Part shown: positions 38,625-48,800 of the stretch, piece after piece
Layout: each line of letters starts with the position of its first letter
How positions within the stretch are numbered: position 1 is the stretch's first letter
DNA from: Psychrobacter sp. 28M-43
GTDB taxonomy: Bacteria > Pseudomonadota > Gammaproteobacteria > Pseudomonadales > Moraxellaceae
Reading direction: 5' to 3'
Assembly (NCBI RefSeq): GCF_014770435.1
Contig: NZ_CP061739.1
Location: forward strand, 868,001 to 932,000
Length of the DNA: 64,000 nt
Made by a program: the position numbers and the translations under genes
The notes under the pieces: model-generated
What the model saw: only the letters and a program-made list of their open reading frames with translations
Database searches by the model: none
Told to the model about the DNA's origin: nothing

Positions 38625-39078
38625 AAACGGTTACTCTCATCTGTTAGCTGAATAGCGCTGACTTCCATACAACGCTCAAGTAACTGTCCGTAACTATCCA
38701 TCGATCAAAGTGGCAAGCATTACGGGCAATAGCTCAGTGACATGGACTTAGCTCCATTAGACATAAATTGTGGCTAAGTTTGCGACTCACTGTTTAGCTG
38801 AATTGAATAATTTATGTCCTTATAAATTTACATATTACTGTCATGTGCTATAGATATATTATGCGCTCACCTAGATATACACGCAAGCAACCCAGTCTGT
38901 CTGTTGCAGACCTAAGAGTCATCAAAATAACATAATTCAAACATTGAAAAATAAAATTAATATTATTAAAAACAAAGAAGTATGCGTGAACATACTGTTT
39001 ATTTGAAACCTATAACTAATATTTAAAGGTTACGATTTATACGTCAAAAACCTTGTGAAATAACAAAAATCTACATCA
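38625..39078. other. Intergenic region upstream of cydA
   Basis: 454 bp with no gene. It contains the putative terminator of the lipase gene at its right end and presumably the cydA promoter. I looked for TTGAT-N4-ATCAA sites and saw none. Confidence 0.4.
38966..38996 (-). terminator. Possible terminator of the lipase-like gene
   Basis: Stem AGTATG/CATACT (38979-38984 with 38991-38996), followed on the minus strand by TTCTTTGTTTTT. The stem is short. Confidence 0.5.
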
Positions 39079-41553
39079 TTATTGTAGCTGCTTATGCAAA
39101 ATTCTTCGCAACGTCAAAATGGTCTGCGGATTGGTCTGAATACTATGACCGCCATTGATAATTGTCTCAGACGCAGCACCGTCGAGATGGGCGCTATTAT
39201 AAGGAACGATACCATCTGATAAACGCTCGGTCAGTGCTTGACTGATATCATCATTGACCGTTACAGCGGCAACAAGCGGCTCGGGTGGTAGCTGTGATGT
39301 CTCAGTATTGTCGCTGACATCAACGCTCGCTGTTTCATTTCCAGAGTTGTCTTCTACCGCTTGAGACAAATCAATCTTGGCACCATTTGGTTGCGTTTGT
39401 GCCAGTCCTTTAGTGATATCGGCATCGTTATTGGCAATGATTGAATGATAAGTGATACGCTCATTAATAGTGATGTCTTTAGTTAACTCTATAAAAGAAG
39501 ACTTATCACTTAACTGGCTGGCACCATTCTGCAAATACAATGCTCCTAGTGGGTTTTGCGCCAAATCGCCTTGTGTGGCAATAGTCGCTAAGTTATCCGT
39601 GAATGTCTTGACCAGACCTACGGGTAAGTAAACGATGCGGCGTAGCGCACGGGTGAACCAACGATCTGCATAATCTGTACCACGGAAAGGTGCAGATAGA
39701 AAAACAGCGGTGTCTACCTGTGGCAATGCCTGTAGCTCAAAACGCTCCTTTAACTCATCTTCGCCAAAAGACGTTTTGAGCGCGTTACGGATTTGCTGTT
39801 TCTCATTACTAGAGAGGATATCTTTGTCATTGAGCTTATCTAAATCATCGACTAAATTTTCATCAGATAGCATCATACGAGCAATAATGGCCCCCATGCT
39901 ATGACTGATAATCACACTGTTTTGACTGGCACGATTTTGTCCATTGGGATCAGTTTGCTGGTAAGTGCTGTTGATTAACTGCTGAATCTGATAGCGATTT
40001 TCTAAAATAGGCAGATTGGTTGGATAGAATATTTGCCAAACTTGGTAGTTATCACGCAGCTTGTCATCATTGAGAATATCGTTGGTCAGATTGACCCAAG
40101 TGGCCGGACTAGAGGCTAGGCCATGCAACATAATCAACACGCGTTTATCAGGATCATAAGGCTCGAGCATGAAGAGTTTGGGCAGCTGAGCATCTGGTTG
40201 GCGAGTAATCAAGTTTAAATAACCCACACCATCTAACTGATTTTCTGATAGCCATAAGCCATATCCCGCCGAAAAGTTGGCTGCCAGTGGGTAGTCATCA
40301 TTGAGGATATTAACGGATTCGGTTTGGTACGGGTTATATAAATGAATATCAAGCTTACGACTGCTCAGCGCATCTAATACGCTATTGCCATCTGGCTTAA
40401 TCAGACCAGTCAATAGCAGATGTCCCGTGGGATAAATACGTGAGCTTGGCTCGCTGTCGTCCGTATTTTTATCCTCATTTGTTAGACGACCAGATAAGGA
40501 GGCGACCAGTAACTGACGGATTGTGGTGGTGTAGCGATCATCCAATGACGCTACCAAACTGATGCCCAAACCAGGGCGCTTACTCACGGAATTGAGACCG
40601 GAGAGTCGTAGCTCATAAGTGGATGATAAGTCTGCCAAAGCGGAAGTTTGTTTATGGGCATTTTGCAGATAGTTGTTTTCGTTGGGCAAATAAATATCGA
40701 GGTTATAGTCATTTACTGTCACTTTCATGACTTTGACTTGGTCTGTTGCTTTGCCCTTTAGCGGTGGTCGATTGGCGATTGCTGCTTCATCCGTGTTGTC
40801 ACGCTCGGTAGAGGTTATCGGCAAATACTCTACTGTCGTATCACCCATCAATTTATTGGCGTTTTCAGTCGATTGATAAATTTGAGTAATAACGTCATTG
40901 CTAGCAGCGTTATAAATGTCTTGGGTTTGGATATCATTGTCATTCGGAATACGGTTCTGCGCACGATGGCTATTGCTATTTTGCTCTGCACCTTCGAAGT
41001 CATGGGTCAAACTGTCATAAAACAGATAGGTGTAGCTGTATTTGACGGCATCAAACAACCTTGCTTGATAATCGGTTAAACACAGGTCGGTTTCTTTTTG
41101 CTGCGTTTTGGCGTCATCATCACTTAAAGGCGCATTGGCGTAATACGGATCAAGTGGCGGGCGTGCCAGTGCATTACGACAGTTTTTTGAATCAGATAGT
41201 TGACGCGCTTTTGCATAGTGCAGTTCTGCAAAAATAGCCAAAGCAGGGCGATAGTGCCTGTTAAGCATACTGTCAGAGAGCTGAGTCAAGCATAAGTCAA
41301 ATTGCTGCATACAGGCTTGCTCATTCAGTCCTGCTGATAACAAAGCAGATGCTGTATCGCTACTTAGCGCATTGTCAGTGACGATATTGCCACGCTGCGC
41401 TGAGATGGTCTTGGCCGAGGCTTGTTTATCTACCGTCACCGTACTACACGCTGGTAGCAATACTGCTGCCGCCAAAAGCATAAATGACGTAATGGGCAGG
41501 GTTTTTTTATTCATATGCATTACTGTCTGTTTGCTAAAGCCAGCGAAAGTCAT
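39079..41553 (-). CDS. Lipase-like alpha/beta hydrolase lipoprotein
   Basis: 824 residues. A lipobox LLPACS marks a lipid-anchored exported protein; the signal peptide is more typical if translation starts at the inner ATG 41514 (MNKKTLPITSFMLLAA), although GGA precedes ATG 41553. The N-terminal half (~30-470) is not recognised. The C-terminal half has the hydrolase fold: oxyanion region LIMLHGLASSPATWVN, nucleophile elbow ISHSMGA, and a catalytic-His candidate in INGGHSIQT after SDGIVPYNSAH. A Ser/Thr/Asp insert sits near residue 735. It could be an outer-membrane esterase or lipase; the substrate is unknown. Confidence 0.75.
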   Translation of the reverse strand: MTFAGFSKQTVMHMNKKTLPITSFMLLAAAVLLPACSTVTVDKQASAKTISAQRGNIVTDNALSSDTASALLSAGLNEQACMQQFDLCLTQLSDSMLNRHYRPALAIFAELHYAKARQLSDSKNCRNALARPPLDPYYANAPLSDDDAKTQQKETDLCLTDYQARLFDAVKYSYTYLFYDSLTHDFEGAEQNSNSHRAQNRIPNDNDIQTQDIYNAASNDVITQIYQSTENANKLMGDTTVEYLPITSTERDNTDEAAIANRPPLKGKATDQVKVMKVTVNDYNLDIYLPNENNYLQNAHKQTSALADLSSTYELRLSGLNSVSKRPGLGISLVASLDDRYTTTIRQLLVASLSGRLTNEDKNTDDSEPSSRIYPTGHLLLTGLIKPDGNSVLDALSSRKLDIHLYNPYQTESVNILNDDYPLAANFSAGYGLWLSENQLDGVGYLNLITRQPDAQLPKLFMLEPYDPDKRVLIMLHGLASSPATWVNLTNDILNDDKLRDNYQVWQIFYPTNLPILENRYQIQQLINSTYQQTDPNGQNRASQNSVIISHSMGAIIARMMLSDENLVDDLDKLNDKDILSSNEKQQIRNALKTSFGEDELKERFELQALPQVDTAVFLSAPFRGTDYADRWFTRALRRIVYLPVGLVKTFTDNLATIATQGDLAQNPLGALYLQNGASQLSDKSSFIELTKDITINERITYHSIIANNDADITKGLAQTQPNGAKIDLSQAVEDNSGNETASVDVSDNTETSQLPPEPLVAAVTVNDDISQALTERLSDGIVPYNSAHLDGAASETIINGGHSIQTNPQTILTLRRILHKQLQ

Positions 41554-41855
41554 AAGTCAGTCCAATAAACGGTGGTTATGAGAGTATTAATAATGAAAGT
41601 AGCAATTGATAATGAGTGTAGCGCAACTTTTGGCGTTAGACTATTCATTTGCAGTTCTATAAAAGCGTGTTTTAAAACGAATGAGTTTCTGCTAGTCGAA
41701 AAAAAGCGCTTTTGTCTTATAGAGATAAAACAAAAGCGCTTGGTATTTAAAGCTTAGATTATTTATTAGAGTGTTTATCTATTGAGGGTCTTATGAATCA
41801 AATATCTTATGAATCAAATCTTCAATAGCAGCTAGTCTCAACAAGTACATAATTT
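41554..41855. other. Intergenic region lipase gene-TPR gene
   Basis: 302 bp without a gene. It holds the terminator at 41699-41741 and upstream DNA of the lipase-like gene. Confidence 0.4.
41699..41741 (-). terminator. Terminator of the TPR-like protein gene
   Basis: Perfect 12-bp stem AAGCGCTTTTGT/ACAAAAGCGCTT (41704-41715 with 41730-41741), followed on the minus strand by seven T. Confidence 0.8.
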
Positions 41856-42980
41856 CTAGGCACCTGGTTTTACACTGATGTCAGGGGCAGGTATATCCCA
41901 AATGTAGAACTTACCTTCTTCAACGAGTTTGATTTGTTGAGGAATGACAGTATTGTTAGGGTATTGCCCTTCAAGACGACGTAAGCGTTCTAACGCATTA
42001 GCACGGCGGTCACTAAGTAGATCTGACTGTGCCAAGCTTTGTTCTGCTTCGGTATATCCTAAAGCGACAGCGCGATCTAGATACTTTTGACCTTCTTTGA
42101 AGCCACCACCTTCTGATAGCATCATACCGTATAGGAAGTTAGCCTCACCACTATCAGGTTGCAGCTTGATAGCGCGATCGACATACTGACCACCACGTAC
42201 CGTGTAGTCTGAACCCAAGTCTAGGTTACGACCCATACCGTTTAGCTTAGCGGCACGAAGCAACACATCATAAGAAGCATTTGGCGACTTGGCATACGGT
42301 TCGATCCAATCCGCTAATACTTTGATTTTTTCACGAGTGTAATGACGCTGTGTGCGGTTAGGGAAGTTGGGTGGATAGTGGCGCGCATTAGGGGATACAT
42401 CGGCGATGAAATCGTCTAATAAGCTAACATCAAGCTTATCAGTACCTAGCCCTTTTTGTTGTGGAATCAGTACGGTTTTGACGAAGCTCATGTCTGAGAG
42501 CTGTACTTGCGGTGTAGGAATATTTGGAAGTTGTCCACTACGCAGGTCGATACCGGTAGCTGTCATTGGACCAGGCTCATAAACACGAGTAGTGCCATTC
42601 ATGACAGGTGCAGCAGCAGGCGACATCATTTGCGGTGTTTGAGGTTGAGCAGTGCTAACAGATGCATTGTTTTGCAGAGTGCCGCTTAGTTGCATGTTAG
42701 TTGTTTGCGCATTAGTCGGCTGGCTGTTGCTCGCAGGTGTTGCTGGAAAGCTTGTTTGAGCGGTGTCGGCTTGAGCAGGACTAATGGCTGCATTAGGACG
42801 AGCAAGACGAATCACACGTTTGCTTGAGTCCATCGCACTAGGTACAGCTGTTGCAGTGGCATCAGTTTCTGCTGCATTCACGGGTGCAGATAACAGCATG
42901 GCACAGGTTGCAGCCATAACGGTCAACGTTGCAAACTTTGGTGACTTAATAGAGTGGCTACTAGAGAGAATCGCTTTCAT
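41856..42980 (-). CDS. Exported protein with TPR-like C-terminal region
   Basis: 374 residues. Signal peptide (~1-37, VMAATCAMLLSAPVNA), then a Pro/Ala/Thr/Gln-rich linker (~38-150). A helical region (~190-350) follows, whose AIKLQPDSGEANFLYGMML and YLDRAVALGYTEAEQSLA segments have the spacing of TPR/Sel1 repeats. It was not recognised as any named protein. A periplasmic protein-protein interaction role is a guess. It is monocistronic, with its own terminator. Confidence 0.65.
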   Translation of the reverse strand: MKAILSSSHSIKSPKFATLTVMAATCAMLLSAPVNAAETDATATAVPSAMDSSKRVIRLARPNAAISPAQADTAQTSFPATPASNSQPTNAQTTNMQLSGTLQNNASVSTAQPQTPQMMSPAAAPVMNGTTRVYEPGPMTATGIDLRSGQLPNIPTPQVQLSDMSFVKTVLIPQQKGLGTDKLDVSLLDDFIADVSPNARHYPPNFPNRTQRHYTREKIKVLADWIEPYAKSPNASYDVLLRAAKLNGMGRNLDLGSDYTVRGGQYVDRAIKLQPDSGEANFLYGMMLSEGGGFKEGQKYLDRAVALGYTEAEQSLAQSDLLSDRRANALERLRRLEGQYPNNTVIPQQIKLVEEGKFYIWDIPAPDISVKPGA

Positions 42981-43216
42981 AAAAATCGTTACCTTGTTTA
43001 ATTTATTTGGTTGTTATTCATTGATTGGACGGTAATATAAATAGCGCATTGCTGCAAAATCGTACAAATTTTTAATACCGTAGCAAATTAAGCTTTACGC
43101 TATCTGTGGTAGGATTGTTAATCGCTAGAATTAAGCAAACCTACGTAAATCTGTATAGCCATTGATGCGTAAGAAAATCGACAACAGCAGCTAACAATAG
43201 TACCTGTAACCATAAG

Positions 43217-43861
43217 CTATAAGTGATAAGCGGTATCTTTCATACGATTTGCCATCCATCGCATGGTTCGACGTACAGGAGGGGATAAAGCAGCGCCGCC
43301 ACTTGCAAGTGCTAGCTCACGATGATGCAGCTCCTCTTTATCCATTTGTGCCAATATTTCTTTTGAGCGCTGATCATGTTCAGGTAACTGCTTGATATGA
43401 TCTTGTAGATGCTCGCTGACCTGCGCTTCTGTCTCTGCTACAAACCCTAGGCTAAACTCATTGGAGATCGCGCCTGCGACTGCACCAAGTCCAAAAGACA
43501 TACCGTACCAAAGCGGCGTAAATACGCTGGCATGGCTACCAAGTTCGCTTAAGCGAGTCTCGCACCAGACCAAATGATCGACCTCTTCTTCGGCCGATTG
43601 TTGCATGGCTTGTTTGACACCACTATCTTTTGCGGCAAACGCTTGGCCATGGTATAGACCTTGAGCACATACTTCACCTGTATGATTGATACGCATAAGA
43701 CCTGAGACGTGCCGCGCCTCTGTGATGGTCAACTCAGGAATCTCATCGCTACTGACGGGCAACGGACGCGTGCTTGGATTGGAATGTGGCACGACAGCTC
43801 GTAATGCCTTATCGACCCCAAGTAACAACTGGTCAATTTTAGATAAAGGACGCAGGGTCAT
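43217..43861 (-). CDS. coq7: 3-demethoxyubiquinol 3-hydroxylase
   Basis: Di-iron monooxygenase that performs the last hydroxylation in ubiquinone synthesis. Ferritin-like iron ligands: Glu63 in NHTGEVCAQ, EEEVDHL (Glu93, His96), a central Glu in FVAETEAQVSEH, and EELHHRELA. 214 residues, normal for the bacterial Coq7 form that replaces UbiF. It is monocistronic between intergenic stretches of about 230 bp. Confidence 0.93.
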   Translation of the reverse strand: MTLRPLSKIDQLLLGVDKALRAVVPHSNPSTRPLPVSSDEIPELTITEARHVSGLMRINHTGEVCAQGLYHGQAFAAKDSGVKQAMQQSAEEEVDHLVWCETRLSELGSHASVFTPLWYGMSFGLGAVAGAISNEFSLGFVAETEAQVSEHLQDHIKQLPEHDQRSKEILAQMDKEELHHRELALASGGAALSPPVRRTMRWMANRMKDTAYHL

Positions 43862-44090
43862 AACTCACTCCTGATGGTGTTAAAAACTGTCAATAAAATA
43901 AAATGTATTACCGTCTAAATGCAACGGCATAATGCGTATTACTATAACAAACAATCCAAATTATCGGCTCAAATATTACTGTCTAGATAGCTCATAAATA
44001 ATCTATAGATGGTTGGTAGACTACTATAGCTATAACAGCAACAAAATCATCAGCGCAACGGTTAGACTGTATCTATTGAGCTAACCATAT

Positions 44091-45422
44091 TTACGGTGCT
44101 ATACCATCGTTAGTTTGGATAACGGCATGCTTAATATGTTTATTGAGTTTGATGTATAAGAATGCGCCAAACACAATATTCAATAGCCCTGTCACCAAAA
44201 ATAACTGCGGCAGCGTAAATCCTAAAACATTTAAGATAACAATCGCAAAAATCGCTGATGTGACCATAAATATCGCGTTAAAAATGTTATTCGCGCCAAC
44301 AATACGTGCTCGATGACTCTTAGGTGCGTAGGCTTGCATAGAAGCATATAGCGGTACGATATACAAACCACCGCTAAATCCTAATAAGAACAAATCCGCG
44401 AACACTCGCCAGCTACCACTTATGTTAAACAAATCACCGATGCCAAGTAATGTGTCATTATTCACATTTATATCTAAACCTGAAAGTGAAAAATACAAAT
44501 CAATAGCAAAGATACTTAATCCAGCAATACCGAATGGTAATAGACGCAAGCTAACTTTATTTTTGGTCAATGTTTTGCACAGTACCGAACCGATTGACAC
44601 ACCAACAGAAAACAATGTGAGTAAGAAAATAACGACTGACTCATCACCAAGCAAAATCACCTTGCTGAACTCTGGCACTTGGGTCAAAAACGTCGCCCCA
44701 TAAAACCAAAACCAGCTGTTGCCAAGAATGATAAAGAACAAAAAAGGCAAGGAGTATAAGTAACGGATAGTAGCTAAGCTGGTCGTAATAATATTCCAGT
44801 TAATCTTTAGGTCAGGCTGCATCGCTGGCATAGTAGGGATATAGCGTGCAGCTAAATATCCTAAAACAGCGACAACCAATACCGTGGCACTAATCCAATA
44901 CAGGGATTGTGATAGCTGAGTCAAAATACCAGCGACAATCATCCCGACCAAAATAGCCAGCGAAGTACCCATCTGAAAAAGGCCGTTGGCGCCGACCAAC
45001 TCATCTTCTTTCATCGCTTGTGGCAGATAAGCGTATTTAATCGGTCCAAAGAAAGTCGAATGTGTACCCATCAAAAACAACGCGACAAATAGCAGTGCAT
45101 ACCATTCAAAAACAAAACCCACCGCGGCAACTGCCATAATGACCAGCTCAAGGAGTTTAATAAACTGCGTGAGCTTTGACTTTTCATATTTATCAGCAAT
45201 CTGTCCTGCCAAAGCAGAAAACAAAAAGTAGGGCAAGATGAATAACATGGCGGCCAAGTTATTAAGGATGCTGACCTCTACGCCCAATTTACTGGCGGCA
45301 GTATAAGTGAGCACCAGTATGAGCGCCTGCTTAAAAATATTGTCATTGAATGCGCCCAAAAACTGGGTGAAAAACATAGCGCTAAAACGACGACGCTTGA
45401 ATAACTGAAACTGGTTGGACAT
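44091..45422 (-). CDS. MFS transporter, LplT-like
   Basis: Twelve-helix major facilitator of ~443 residues. The opening FKRRRFSAMFFTQFLGAFNDN followed by FKQALILVLTY is characteristic of the lysophospholipid flippase group (LplT and the transporter half of Aas-type fusions). AGGA precedes ATG 45422 by six bases; an in-frame extension to 45479 is less likely. No acyltransferase gene is fused or adjacent, so the lysophospholipid role is only suggested. Confidence 0.78.
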   Translation of the reverse strand: MSNQFQLFKRRRFSAMFFTQFLGAFNDNIFKQALILVLTYTAASKLGVEVSILNNLAAMLFILPYFLFSALAGQIADKYEKSKLTQFIKLLELVIMAVAAVGFVFEWYALLFVALFLMGTHSTFFGPIKYAYLPQAMKEDELVGANGLFQMGTSLAILVGMIVAGILTQLSQSLYWISATVLVVAVLGYLAARYIPTMPAMQPDLKINWNIITTSLATIRYLYSLPFLFFIILGNSWFWFYGATFLTQVPEFSKVILLGDESVVIFLLTLFSVGVSIGSVLCKTLTKNKVSLRLLPFGIAGLSIFAIDLYFSLSGLDINVNNDTLLGIGDLFNISGSWRVFADLFLLGFSGGLYIVPLYASMQAYAPKSHRARIVGANNIFNAIFMVTSAIFAIVILNVLGFTLPQLFLVTGLLNIVFGAFLYIKLNKHIKHAVIQTNDGIAP

Positions 45423-45887
45423 GGACATTCCTACAGATAAATCGCGACTGATAGAGAAAATAGCGGCGCTGAACGACAATTTTTTTATGAGAATAATCGT
45501 AAATTTTATTAAAAACTATATCAAGATATAGCATAGGTTTTATCAATATTAAGCCGTATAATAGCAAGGCTTCGGTGAAAATACATGCAGTCAATGCTAT
45601 GATTCGATATTTAACTAAGTTATGATTTATAAATTTTATGTGATTGCGTTTTAGGGTATAAATAGTAGTGAGAACAAAGGCTACTACCCATCAATGCTAT
45701 CTATAAGCTAGTAGACCTACAAGGCGATAGACGTACAGTGCTAAAGCCGACACTACAGATAACCAGTCATAAAATTAAAGTAGTAAACCATTAATTCCAG
45801 ATAACTGCTATAAGTTTATTCACCGGTCAGACTTGACGATCGTTATCGTTGATAAGATTGTGCCGCGTGAGCTGATAGGACGTAAAG
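45423..45887. other. Intergenic region MFS gene-tamA
   Basis: 465 bp between divergent genes, presumed promoters of both. No RNA gene or repeat was recognised. Confidence 0.4.
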
Positions 45888-48800
45888 ATGATAAAGCAGC
45901 CTTCAACTCGAGCATGCAAGGGTCTAATGATGCAGCGTGACACAGCCATAATCCAAAACGATAGTAATAATCCAAGTACATATCCAGCAGCGCCGCGTAA
46001 AAATCTCAGACGCTCTGCACTGTGCACTGCGCTTGCGACCAGTTTGTTCGGTATAGCACCTGCGGCAATGGCAGATACCATTAATAATGTAAACAATACC
46101 GCTATCACCAACTCATCTGCTGCTGACCAAACGGATAGCAATCAAACGCTTAGTAACCAGACTAACAATAGTCAAGCTGCGAATGATCAAGCATCTATCA
46201 AGCAGTCAGCTACATTGTCCGATGACGATACTCAGCTAGATATGGCTCTAGATGCGCTACGTCTAAAAAAGGCAGTAGAGCAAGGCATCATCGATCAGTC
46301 AGTATTGGACGACTATAGCGAACAGAGCTTGGGCATTAAGAAACCTAACTCGACAAAGTCAGGATCTAAAAACTCGACGACGCAAAATACCAATGCTCAA
46401 AACGCAACTTCTCAAAACAAAAACACTCAAAATCTAGAAACTTTCACTGATAGTCCAAGTACTTCATATAATCCAAATAACGCTCAATCAATCGCTTCTA
46501 ATGATGACTTGTTGCAACAAGCAACCGCGATTCAGCAGCAGGGTTATCAAATGATGACGCCTGAGCAGATCGATCGTGAGCTAGCGGCAATGGATGCGCA
46601 GAATGCTCAAGACATTGACAGTATCAATATTAGCAATAATGACAGTGACTTTGATGCGCCAATCGCTACGTTAGATGACACAACATCGCCAATTGGTCTC
46701 GATGTAGAGCTAGATGCGACAAACTTGCCCGCGCCTAGCAACCTTGATACGTTGGGGAGAAGTGAAACAACGCAAGAACAGGCGAGCGCAGCTGAAGGGA
46801 TGTCACGTCCGATTGAGGTGAGTGGTGCTGTCAGCAATGAAGATGTCGTTAGCACTGAAGCTACTGCTAAGAATGAAAGTGGCCTGACGACTGATGATAG
46901 TAGTGGTGAGGTGATAGCTGGTACGAATGTGCCTACCAATGTAGAAGGTACGACGACAGATATTATCAATCCTAATGACTATCTACCAGATTATCAGAAT
47001 GATACTCAGGCCGTCGATCAAAGTATCGAACAAGCCAATAGACCACGGCCACGCGCGCGTAATAGAGGTAATATCGTGACGCGTCTCTACAATCGCTTTT
47101 TCAATGACGGTGGCGTGGTGGCTTTGCCAAATGTAGAAACCGCTATCTATCTAGAGCAAGTATCCGCTGAAGATTCTCCTAATGGTAAGGCTCAGCTAGT
47201 TGAAGCTGATAATGACATTCAGCCAATGAAAAACATCAAAGCGGCACTGGATGATACTTCAGTTCAGTCGGTTATTGACTTTACTGCGGCATTGCCACGT
47301 TTGCGCGAAACAGCACAGAATGCTGCTAAAGCCGTTGGTTACTATGAGGTTGAGATGCGTTTGACCCAACCTGATCGCGATACAGTTAATGTTGTGATTG
47401 AAGAGCTAGGCGAGCCGGTACTGGTAGATAGCCGTATTATTGAGATTCGCGGTGAGGGCAGTGAGCAAGAAGAGTTTGCATCGCTTGAGGCAGACTTGCC
47501 ACCGCAAGAAGGTGATATTTTTAATCATCGTGTCTATAAGAGCAGTAAAGCGGCTTTAGAGGCCTTGAGCAATACCTACGGCTACTTTGACCAGTATTGG
47601 CTGAACAAATCCGTTGATATCATTTTGCCGGACAATAAAGCAGATGTCTCGTTGGTTTACAACACAGGTGATCGTTACGAGTTTGACGATGTGGTGTTTT
47701 TTACCTACGACAAAGAAACCAATACGCTGACCCAAGATCCTGACAAGCTACCAGTAGAGCTTTCATTATTACAACAGCTCTATGGCTTTACGCCGGGTGA
47801 GCCGTTTTATCGTCCAGCAGTTACGAAGTTTAGTAATGACTTATCGGCAACTCGTTACTTTAATACGGTCAACGTCGAGTCGATACTACCACCAACTGAT
47901 AGTAGTGAAGCTGGTACCTTGGCGTTTGACAATGCTGCTACCGAGGGTAACGACACATTAGATGACGATATTAACAATGTAGACAATGATGGCGTCGCAG
48001 GTCTGAGTAGCAATGATGGCGCAGCTGCCTCAAATGTAACTGCTAGCAAAGAAGATACGGTCAATGATAATAGCGATATAGGTGCAGAGAGCGATAATGC
48101 TCTGAGTGCTAACAGCGGCGAGACAGTCAATGAAGCGGATATCGCTGCTATTGATTTTGAAGCTGATGAAGCCACCCTTGATAAGCTGCAAGCTATCAGA
48201 CAAAAAGCAGAACGACTAAGCCGCTTGCCGAATGATCGCGTGCTTGATGAAAAAGATCAGGAAGCTGATAACCTATTGGGCAAAATCAGTGACTCAATCA
48301 GTAATGTCGCACAAAAGATATTCCCTGACGAAAAAAGTCTGATCGCTGACGAGAACTTTGTACCGCCAACGCTAGCAGGACGTAAAACGCCGCAAGACGT
48401 CGCAGAAAGCAAAAAGGTACCTTTGTATGTGTTTGTATACGCGGATAAACCACGTGATGCTCAAGTCGGTCTGGGTTATGGAACAGATACTGGCGTTCGC
48501 GCTACCGCAAAAATAGACTACAACTTGCTCAATCGCCAAGGCTATCAAGCGGGTGCAGAAACAGAAGTATCGAGAATCAGCAAAAACGTGGCTGTGTATG
48601 CCAGTCGACCATGGAAACATCCGCTCAATGATAAGCTAGATGCGCGTCTTACTTATGAAGAAGAAGTGATTGACCAAGGCGAAGGCAACTTTGATCTGTC
48701 GACCACAACGCTAAAAGCTGCTTTAGCACGTAACATTCGTAGTGACACTGGCTGGAATCGCAGCTACTCTGTGCGTTACCGCTTAGATGAGCTTGAAACG

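Noticed and set aside
38625..39078. FNR/Anr site in front of cydA
   Set aside because: Looked for TTGAT-N4-ATCAA on both strands by eye and found no convincing match.
41572..41757. 61-codon ORF on the plus strand
   Set aside because: It spans the 12-bp terminator stem of the minus-strand neighbour and has no family character.
45827..46141. Minus-strand ORF over the tamA start
   Set aside because: Shadow of the tamA coding frame; tamA has the ribosome site, signal peptide and domain evidence.
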